Shown one piece after another: positions 1 through 5,290 of a DNA stretch of 9,330 nt (positions are counted from its first letter, which is position 1; each line of letters opens with the position of its first letter). The stretch comes from Oscillospiraceae bacterium (lineage in GTDB: Bacteria > Bacillota > Clostridia > Oscillospirales > Ruminococcaceae), in NCBI GenBank assembly GCA_017451665.1, contig JAFTNX010000096.1, positions 1 through 9,330 of the forward strand. The letters are read 5' to 3'. The notes beneath the pieces are model-generated. The model was given only the letters and a program-made list of their open reading frames with translations. It was not told the DNA's origin and did not search any database. The translations under genes were made by a program, and so were the position numbers.

Positions 1-1
1 A

Positions 2-1144
2 CCGTCACTTCTTACAAATACTAACAGCAACTACCCTGATACAACAGCTTTTAATCAGAAGCTTGCTTCACTTTATGGTGCAAGAGTATCTGGTTTTACA
101 GGAAAAACAGGTGATATTCATTTTATTACTCTTAACTGTAATTCTATAAGAAATGAATATGCCCTTGACGGAGAAAATCTTTTTGGTGAAACCTGTCAGA
201 TTTTGCTTGACTGTATTTTTAATCCTGTTATTGAAAATAACGGTTTTGCAACAAAAGAGTTTTCTATAAGAAAGCAGGAGCATATTGACTATATTGAGTC
301 GCTTATTAACGATAAAAGAGGTTATGCCGTAAAGCAGGCTTATGAAACAGTATTTAAAAACGAGCCTTTTGCTGTAAATTCAAATGGTACTGTGGATAAG
401 GCTATACTTCTTAACGAAACTAATACCTATGAAATTTATAAGGAACTTCTTGAAACGGCACCAATTGAGATTTTTGTAGTTGGTGGAGGAAATCTTGATG
501 AAATAGCAGGTATTTTAAAGGAAAAGTTTTCGTCAATCAAGAGAAACGCTGACGATATTCCACAGTTTGAATGTTTCAGTGCTCTTAAAACTGAAATGGC
601 TGATATTGTTGAGCCTATGGAAGTTAATCAGAGCAAAATGGTTATGGCATTCAAGAGTGACTGTAAGGATATTTATGTTTGTAAGCTTATGTCAGCACTT
701 CTCGGTGGGTCTGCATTTTCACTTTTGTTTACAAATGTAAGAGAAAAGCTCAGCCTTTGTTATTACTGTGCAGCACGTTATGTTGACGGTAAGGGCACAC
801 TTGTTATCGACAGTGGTGTTGACCTTAAAAATATCGAGCTTGCAAAGAAGGCTATTTCTGAACAACTTAATGATATTGCAGAAGGTAAATTCACAGATGA
901 ACTTCTTGATAATACAAAGCTTATGCTTAAAGGTGTACTTCGTTCTGCATTTGACTCAATCGGTGGAATTTCATCATGGTATCTTAACAATGTTATCAAG
1001 AGCGTTGATTATAACCCTGAACAGGTTATGGAAATATATGATAATATTTCAAGAGAACAGGTTATAGAGTGTGCTAAGACATTTAAACTTGATACCGTAT
1101 ACCTTCTTGAAAGCAAAAGCCAGAAGGCTGAGGAGGTGCAGTAA
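2..1144 (+). CDS. ymfF: YmfF-like M16 family protein (EF-P modification-associated), 5' end cut off by window
   Basis: The frame is open from the left edge (first complete codon at position 2) to TAA at 1142-1144, giving 380 residues. The family is usually about 420-430, so roughly 45 N-terminal residues are missing. It resembles the M16 protein called YmfF (also written YfmF), which in Bacillus subtilis is associated with 5-aminopentanol modification of elongation factor P. The first residues visible (PSLLTNTNSNYPDTTAF) fall where active M16 peptidases carry HxxEH, and no such motif is present, so this subunit probably lacks the zinc site. The C-terminal half keeps the R/Y pair: NVREKLSLCYY, Arg codon at 740 and Tyr codon at 761, seven residues apart as in M16B enzymes. 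Its stop overlaps the ATG of ymfH by one base, which suggests translational coupling and a heterodimer. An internal ATG at 203 is not the start, because homologous sequence continues upstream of it. The family call is firm; the EF-P role is inferred from the family. Confidence 0.85.
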   Translation, partial: PSLLTNTNSNYPDTTAFNQKLASLYGARVSGFTGKTGDIHFITLNCNSIRNEYALDGENLFGETCQILLDCIFNPVIENNGFATKEFSIRKQEHIDYIESLINDKRGYAVKQAYETVFKNEPFAVNSNGTVDKAILLNETNTYEIYKELLETAPIEIFVVGGGNLDEIAGILKEKFSSIKRNADDIPQFECFSALKTEMADIVEPMEVNQSKMVMAFKSDCKDIYVCKLMSALLGGSAFSLLFTNVREKLSLCYYCAARYVDGKGTLVIDSGVDLKNIELAKKAISEQLNDIAEGKFTDELLDNTKLMLKGVLRSAFDSIGGISSWYLNNVIKSVDYNPEQVMEIYDNISREQVIECAKTFKLDTVYLLESKSQKAEEVQ

Positions 1145-2424
1145 TGGGATACGAAAAGAAAGTTGTTAAAAACGACAGAGTCGGCGAACAGTATACTTAT
1201 GTAAAGCATCCGTCAGGTCTTAACATCTACATCTGGGAGCTTAACGGATTTTCTACAACTGACGCATATTTCGGTACAAAATACGGCTCTATAAATACAC
1301 GCTTTAAAACAAATAAGGACAAGGACTTTGTTGATGTACCTGAGGGTATTGCACACTTCCTTGAACATAAGCTTTTTGAAAATGAAGATTGTGATGTTTT
1401 TGAACTTTATGCAAAAACAGGCGCAAACGCAAATGCTTATACTTCCTTTGACCAGACAGTTTATCTTTATAACTGTACTGATAAGTACCTTGAATCTCTG
1501 GAAATTCTTCTTTCCTTTGTTCAGAAGCCATATTTCACACAGGAAACTGTTGATAAGGAACAGGGAATTATCGGACAGGAAATCAAAATGGTTCAGGACA
1601 GCCCTGACAGACAGGCATATTTCAATCTTCTTAAATGCTTGTTTGTAAATCATCCTGTTAAGGTTGATATTGCAGGTACCATTGAATCTATTGCAAAAAT
1701 TGATGCTGACCTTCTTTACAGATGCTACCATACATTCTATAATCTGAATAATATGGCACTTTGTATCGCAGGTAATGTTAATGTTGATGATATTCTTAAA
1801 GTGTGTGACGAACAGTTGAAGCCTTGTGAGGATATTGAGCTTGAAACTGCTTTTCCTGATGAACCACTTGAAATTGCACAGGAAAGCTACGTTGAAAAAA
1901 TGAAAGTTTCTATGCCTATCTTCTATATGGGATATAAGTGCGAGCCTAAAAAGGGTAAGGAGCTTATCAAGGCACAGGCTACTGCATCTATTCTCAATAC
2001 GCTGATTATGGGAACAACTTCAAAGCTTTATAAAGAGCTTACTGAAGAAGGACTTATAAATTCACAGTTCGGAACTGAGGTTTTCTTTGGTGACGGATAT
2101 TTTACTTGTATCTGTGGTGGCGAATCCAAAAATCCACAGCTTGTAAAGGAAAGAATTTTTGAAGAAATCGAAAGATTAAAGCATGAAGGTCTTGACAGAG
2201 AACAGTTTGAAATTGTTAAGAAATCTGTTTATGGTGGTATCATCAGAGGCTTTAATAACAGTGAAAGCTGTGTTTCACTTATGCTTAATGCGGATTTCTT
2301 TGGTGTAGACCCGTTTGACGATGTTGAAACCTATGCAAATCTTACCTTTGAAGATGTTACAAAGGGACTTTACGAATTTTTTGACAGTAAAAAATCAGCA
2401 ATTTCAATTGTTGAACCTGTATAA
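1144..2424 (+). CDS. ymfH: YmfH-like M16 zinc peptidase (EF-P modification-associated)
   Basis: This 426-residue protein matches the M16 family in length and in two-lobed layout. The zinc motif is intact: H71-F-L-E74-H75. Downstream, E139 and E146 (in EQGIIGQE) have the seven-residue spacing of the conserved glutamates, with E146 the likely third zinc ligand. The N-terminal catalytic lobe covers about residues 15-215 and the C-terminal lobe about 245-420. In the C-terminal lobe the usual Arg of the R/Y pair is replaced by Thr (T300 in ELTEEGLINSQF) and no Tyr sits at the partner position. The intact R/Y pair is in YmfF next door, so the two proteins probably build one composite active site. 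The start is supported by AGGAGG at 1131-1136, 7 nt before the ATG. B. subtilis YmfH (also written YfmH) is associated with EF-P 5-aminopentanol modification; its substrate is not evident here. No signal peptide is visible, so it is probably cytoplasmic. Confidence 0.9.
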   Translation: MGYEKKVVKNDRVGEQYTYVKHPSGLNIYIWELNGFSTTDAYFGTKYGSINTRFKTNKDKDFVDVPEGIAHFLEHKLFENEDCDVFELYAKTGANANAYTSFDQTVYLYNCTDKYLESLEILLSFVQKPYFTQETVDKEQGIIGQEIKMVQDSPDRQAYFNLLKCLFVNHPVKVDIAGTIESIAKIDADLLYRCYHTFYNLNNMALCIAGNVNVDDILKVCDEQLKPCEDIELETAFPDEPLEIAQESYVEKMKVSMPIFYMGYKCEPKKGKELIKAQATASILNTLIMGTTSKLYKELTEEGLINSQFGTEVFFGDGYFTCICGGESKNPQLVKERIFEEIERLKHEGLDREQFEIVKKSVYGGIIRGFNNSESCVSLMLNADFFGVDPFDDVETYANLTFEDVTKGLYEFFDSKKSAISIVEPV

Positions 2425-2447
2425 TTGCTGACGAAAGGACGAATTTT

Positions 2448-3800
2448 ATGACACAACAGTTAACTGCTTTGGCAAAGACTGTCAGCGAAGAAGTTATTAA
2501 GGAAGTCAGAAGCAACCCTGACAAAATCTATTTTCCGTTTTTCGGAGAAGGGGATAATATCCTTAAAAATGGTTTTCGTGTTGACAGAATAATGTTCACC
2601 ATTCCGGGAACAGATTTTAATATCTATTGGTATGGATTTCTTATTGCTGTGGGACTTCTTCTGGCACTTATCTATGGCTTTAAGAGAATGAAGACAGTAG
2701 GAATTGACCCTGACAGAGCTACTGACGCTGTAATCGGTGGTTTTCTTGGCGCAGTAGTTGGTGCAAGACTTTATTATGTACTTTTCAGTCTTGATAACTA
2801 CACAAAAGCTGACGGTAGCCTTGATTTCAAGGAAATGATTAACTTCCGTGATGGTGGTCTTGCTATTTATGGTGGAGTTATCGGTGCTATACTTGTGGGT
2901 GGAATTATCGCTAAAATCAAAAAGCTCAAGGTTACAGCACTAATGGACGTTGCAGGTCCTTGCTTCTTTATCGGACAGGCAGTAGGCAGATGGGGTAACT
3001 TCTTTAACCACGAGGCTTTCGGTGGAAATACAACTCTTCCTTGGGGTATGATGAGTAACAGAACAATTGAGTATCTTGCAACAAACTACGATTCAATCGA
3101 AGGTAAGGTTGATAACTTCCTTCCTGTTCACCCATGCTTCCTCTATGAATCACTCTGGTGTATTTTAGGATTTACTCTCCTGCATTTCTATTTAAAGCAT
3201 AGAAAATTTGACGGTGAAGTATTCCTTATGTATATCGGCTGGTACGGTCTTGGAAGATTCTTTATCGAAGGCTTGAGAACAGACAGCCTTTACTTCGGAC
3301 AGATAAGAGTTTCACAGCTTGTAGCTGGTACTTGCGTTCTTGCTGCAATTCTCCTTATTATTGTTTTCAGAAGTATGGTAAAGAGAAATGCTGAATATGA
3401 GCTTTTCTGTGATACAGAGCTTTCAAAGGAACAGCTTGCTGAGTACAATGCATACGAAGAAATCAAGGCTAAGAAAAAGGAAATCAAGGAAAAAATCAAC
3501 GCTGCTAAGGCTAAGGGCGAAAGTACTGCTGAACTTGAAAAACAGCTTGCAAACCTTAAAGCTGATGTTTCAAAAAAGCATAAGCCTGATGAAAAGAAAG
3601 AAGAGAAAAAAGAATATACAAATATCGTTGACGAGGATGACGAGGGTGAAGATGAACTTATCATTCACCGTGCTGATGACGGAGAAGACGATATTGAATT
3701 CAAGGATGAAGAGTCAGAGGAATTCGAAGAAGATGATGCTGATGATGTTGACTTTGTAGAAGATGATTTTGACGATTTGGAGGATGATTTTGATGAGTAA
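2448..3800 (+). CDS. lgt: Prolipoprotein diacylglyceryl transferase with long acidic C-terminal tail
   Basis: Lgt moves a diacylglyceryl group from phosphatidylglycerol to the lipobox cysteine of prolipoproteins in the cytoplasmic membrane. The protein has 450 residues; typical Lgt has about 260-300. The membrane core runs from about residue 47 to 310. It holds FNIYWYGFLIAVG (TM1), RDGGLAIYGG (136-143, Tyr where E. coli has the HGG histidine), the Lgt signature GRWGNFFNHEAFG (180-192, R181 matching the essential Arg143 of E. coli), HPCFLYES (228-235) and YGLGRFFIEGLR (266-277, R270 likely matching Arg239). Two parts are extra: about 46 N-terminal residues before the core, and a cytoplasmic tail from 311, with Lys/Glu-rich likely coiled coil (about 320-375) and then a stretch dominated by Asp and Glu to the end. 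The start is supported by AAAGGA at 2434-2439, 8 nt before the ATG; the internal ATG at 2592 lacks a ribosome binding site. The gene lies 23 nt after ymfH and its last 8 nt overlap folD. Confidence 0.95.
   Translation: MTQQLTALAKTVSEEVIKEVRSNPDKIYFPFFGEGDNILKNGFRVDRIMFTIPGTDFNIYWYGFLIAVGLLLALIYGFKRMKTVGIDPDRATDAVIGGFLGAVVGARLYYVLFSLDNYTKADGSLDFKEMINFRDGGLAIYGGVIGAILVGGIIAKIKKLKVTALMDVAGPCFFIGQAVGRWGNFFNHEAFGGNTTLPWGMMSNRTIEYLATNYDSIEGKVDNFLPVHPCFLYESLWCILGFTLLHFYLKHRKFDGEVFLMYIGWYGLGRFFIEGLRTDSLYFGQIRVSQLVAGTCVLAAILLIIVFRSMVKRNAEYELFCDTELSKEQLAEYNAYEEIKAKKKEIKEKINAAKAKGESTAELEKQLANLKADVSKKHKPDEKKEEKKEYTNIVDEDDEGEDELIIHRADDGEDDIEFKDEESEEFEEDDADDVDFVEDDFDDLEDDFDE
3779..3784 (+). promoter_or_regulatory. 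Ribosome binding site of folD inside the lgt coding region
   Basis: GGAGGA lies 8 nt before the ATG at 3793 and inside the Asp/Glu codons of the Lgt tail. It decides the folD start: the in-frame ATG at 3784 begins on the last base of this site, and an upstream in-frame start at 3763 would add residues (MILTIWR...) that FolD proteins do not have. Confidence 0.8.
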
Positions 3801-4647
3801 GATTATTGACGGAAAGGCAGTTTCTGCAAGCGTTAAAGAAGCTATCAGAACAGAACTTGAAGAACTTAAGGCAACTAAGGGACTTACTTGTGGACTTGCT
3901 GTAATTATCGTAGGTGATGACCCTGCATCAAAAGTTTATGTAAGAAATAAGAAGCTTGCTTGTGAAGCTTGTGGATTTGATTCATTTGAATACGCTCTTC
4001 CTGCTGAAACAACTCAGGAAGAACTTCTCGACCTTATCAATAAGCTTAACAATGACGACAGAGTAGACGGTATTCTTTGTCAGCTTCCACTTCCAAAGCA
4101 CCTTGATGAAAAGGTCGTTATCAATAATATCTCACCTGCAAAGGACGTTGACGCTTTCCATCCTGAAAACGTAGGTCAGATTATGATTGGTGACTATAAA
4201 TTCCTTCCATGTACTCCTGCAGGTGTTATGGAACTTATCGCTTCAACAGGCGTTGAAATTGCAGGTAAGGAATGCGTAGTAGTAGGAAGAAGTAATATCG
4301 TTGGTAAGCCAATGGCAATGCTTTTGCTCCACAAGAGTGGTACTGTTACAATCTGTCACTCAAAGACAAAGGACCTTGCAGAGGTTTGCAGAAGAGCTGA
4401 TATCCTTGTTGCAGCAGTTGGTGTTCCTAATCTTATCAAGGGCGATATGATTAAGGAAGGCGCTGTTGTTATCGACGTTGGTATGAACAGACTTGACAAC
4501 GGAAAGCTCTGTGGCGACGTTGAATTTGAAACTGCAAGCGAAAAGGCAAGCTATATCACACCTGTTCCAGGTGGGGTAGGTCCTATGACTATTGCTATGC
4601 TTATGAAGAACACACTTACAGCAGCAAAATCAAAGCTTAAGGACTAA
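3793..4647 (+). CDS. folD: Bifunctional methylenetetrahydrofolate dehydrogenase / methenyltetrahydrofolate cyclohydrolase
   Basis: FolD interconverts 5,10-methylene-, 5,10-methenyl- and 10-formyl-tetrahydrofolate, using NADP in most bacteria, in cytoplasmic one-carbon metabolism. The 284-residue product has the standard length. Visible motifs in order are YVRNK (49-53, with Y49 and K53 matching the catalytic Tyr/Lys), QLPLPKHL (97-104), KDVDAFHPENVG (117-128, D120 matching the folate-binding Asp), PCTPAGV (139-145), the dinucleotide-binding segment VVGRSNIVGKPMA (163-175), VIDVGMNR (226-233) and ITPVPGGVGPMTIAML (255-270). The ATG at 3793 overlaps the end of lgt by 8 nt and has a good ribosome binding site at 3779-3784, so translation is probably coupled to lgt. 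No convincing intrinsic terminator follows; the next gene has its own promoter. Confidence 0.97.
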   Translation: MSKIIDGKAVSASVKEAIRTELEELKATKGLTCGLAVIIVGDDPASKVYVRNKKLACEACGFDSFEYALPAETTQEELLDLINKLNNDDRVDGILCQLPLPKHLDEKVVINNISPAKDVDAFHPENVGQIMIGDYKFLPCTPAGVMELIASTGVEIAGKECVVVGRSNIVGKPMAMLLLHKSGTVTICHSKTKDLAEVCRRADILVAAVGVPNLIKGDMIKEGAVVIDVGMNRLDNGKLCGDVEFETASEKASYITPVPGGVGPMTIAMLMKNTLTAAKSKLKD

Positions 4648-4690
4648 TTTTTAATAAAATGTAAATTTTGGAATTTGCTAAGAAATGTCT

Positions 4691-4719
4691 TTGACAAATT
4701 GATTGATGTCTGTTATAAT
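4691..4719 (+). promoter_or_regulatory. Sigma-A promoter for rpsO
   Basis: TTGACA (4691-4696) and TATAAT (4714-4719) both match the sigma-A consensus exactly and are 17 nt apart. A TG at 4711-4712 adds an extended -10 element. The expected transcription start is near 4725-4727, leaving a leader of about 115 nt before rpsO. The strength fits a ribosomal protein gene. Confidence 0.9.
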
Positions 4720-4725
4720 ATTAGC

Positions 4726-4841
4726 TGTGTGTGAATGCACATAAATAATTTTTATCCCCGTACTCGGATTACGGAATAAGCCACTTGTGGAAATTACCTA
4801 CCGTATTCTTTGTCGGAGGAAATAAGGAAAGAGGTAAAATC
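4726..4841 (+). promoter_or_regulatory. Structured 5' leader of rpsO, candidate S15 autoregulatory region
   Basis: The leader expected from the promoter contains several possible helices. (a) 4728-4733 pairs with 4738-4743 right at the 5' end. (b) CCGTA at 4758-4762 pairs with TACGG at 4770-4774. (c) The same TACGG can instead pair with a second CCGTA at 4801-4805, enclosing a small CCAC/GTGG hairpin (4781-4790). (d) TTACCT at 4794-4799 can pair with AGGTAA at 4832-4837, which is part of the Shine-Dalgarno region of rpsO. Helices b and c exclude each other. S15 represses its own mRNA through leader structures in several bacterial phyla, so autoregulation is a reasonable inference. I do not recognise a specific named motif, and pairing was judged by eye only. 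Confidence 0.5.
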
Positions 4842-5108
4842 ATGCTTAGAAAAGAAGAAAAAACAGCTGTAATCGAAGCTAACAGAAAGCACGATACAGA
4901 CACAGGTTCACCAGAAGTACAGATTGCTATTCTCACAAAGAGAATTAACGACCTTACTGAACACCTTAAGACACACAAGAAGGACCACCACTCAAGAAGA
5001 GGACTTCTCAAGATGGTAGGTCGTAGAAGAAACCTTCTTAACTACCTTATGAAGAAGGATATCAACAGATACAGAGAAACAATCGAAAAGCTCGGTATCC
5101 GTAAGTAA
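4842..5108 (+). CDS. rpsO: 30S ribosomal protein S15
   Basis: The 88-residue product has the normal length of S15, a primary binder of the 16S rRNA central domain that organises the platform of the small subunit. The family signature is clear: HDTDTGSPEVQIAILTKRI (17-35) and LKTHKKDHHSRRGLL (42-56), followed by VGRRRNLLNYL (59-69) and the C-terminal RYRETIEKLGIRK. The start at 4842 is set by GAGG at 4831-4834 and by the family N-terminus (MLRKEEK). A TTG-initiated extension from 4785 would begin inside the leader and is rejected. It has its own strong promoter, and a stem-loop terminator follows, ahead of pnp. This rpsO-pnp order is conserved in many bacteria. Confidence 0.98.
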   Translation: MLRKEEKTAVIEANRKHDTDTGSPEVQIAILTKRINDLTEHLKTHKKDHHSRRGLLKMVGRRRNLLNYLMKKDINRYRETIEKLGIRK

Positions 5109-5125
5109 TTTCAGTTACACATTGA

Positions 5126-5156
5126 GGCAGCGGTATATTTTTACCGTCTGCCTTTT
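5126..5156 (+). terminator. Intrinsic terminator or attenuator between rpsO and pnp
   Basis: GGCAG CGGTA (5126-5135) pairs with TACCG and CTGCC (5142-5146, 5148-5152), a 10-bp stem with a single bulged T at 5147 and a 6-nt loop, followed by only four T residues (5153-5156). The stem is GC-rich enough for termination, but the short T run suggests partial read-through into pnp, as is known for rpsO-pnp in E. coli. How much passes cannot be told from sequence. Confidence 0.75.
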
Positions 5157-5209
5157 GGTGTATATTGAGATTGAAATTGTAAATCATGCAGTAGTCTTTT
5201 TAGCATTAA

Positions 5210-5240
5210 ACAGAACTGAAAATATCGGATTTTCGGCTGT
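5210..5240 (+). promoter_or_regulatory. Stem-loop in the pnp leader
   Basis: Within the rpsO-pnp gap, CTGAAAAT (5216-5223) pairs with ATTTTCGG (5229-5236), including one U-G pair, around a 5-nt loop. Below a 2-nt bulge (5214-5215), ACAG (5210-5213) pairs with CTGT (5237-5240), for about 12 bp in all. No T run follows, so it is unlikely to be a terminator. In E. coli a leader hairpin upstream of pnp is cut by RNase III and used by PNPase to control its own mRNA; an analogous role here is inference. A weak promoter-like pair lies upstream (TTGTAA at 5177, TAGCAT at 5201, 18-nt gap), but I do not rely on it. Nothing else recognisable lies between 5157 and the ribosome binding site at 5278-5282. 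Confidence 0.5.
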
Positions 5241-5290
5241 GTTTATTGCTAAAGCTGCTGCTGGAAAATAAATTAACGGAGGCAGAAATT

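Noticed and set aside
1213..1731. 172-codon open frame on the minus strand inside ymfH
   Set aside because: It lies wholly opposite a clear M16 gene, its product is rich in Cys, Ile, Val and Lys with no recognisable motif, and no independent signals support it.
3290..3664. Ser/Phe-rich open frame on the minus strand opposite the lgt tail
   Set aside because: It is the reverse complement of the GAA/GAT/AAG-rich codons of the Lgt tail, which yields Ser/Phe-rich shadow frames without stops.
3763..3792. Upstream in-frame start for folD
   Set aside because: The extra residues are unlike FolD N-termini, and the ribosome binding site at 3779-3784 is correctly placed for the ATG at 3793.
4648..4690. 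Possible terminator after folD (AAATT/AATTT around 4662-4676)
   Set aside because: The stem is short and only A-T, with no T run after it; it would not terminate well.
4785..4841. TTG-initiated extension of rpsO
   Set aside because: S15 begins at MLRKEEK with a ribosome binding site at 4831-4834; the upstream part overlaps leader structure and would make S15 too long.
5177..5206. Promoter-like TTGTAA and TAGCAT upstream of pnp
   Set aside because: Each hexamer matches the consensus at only four of six positions and the spacer is 18 nt; such matches are common in AT-rich DNA.
5246..5290. TTG-initiated extension of pnp
   Set aside because: ACGGAGG 8 nt before the ATG at 5291 and the normal length of 705 residues favour the shorter form.
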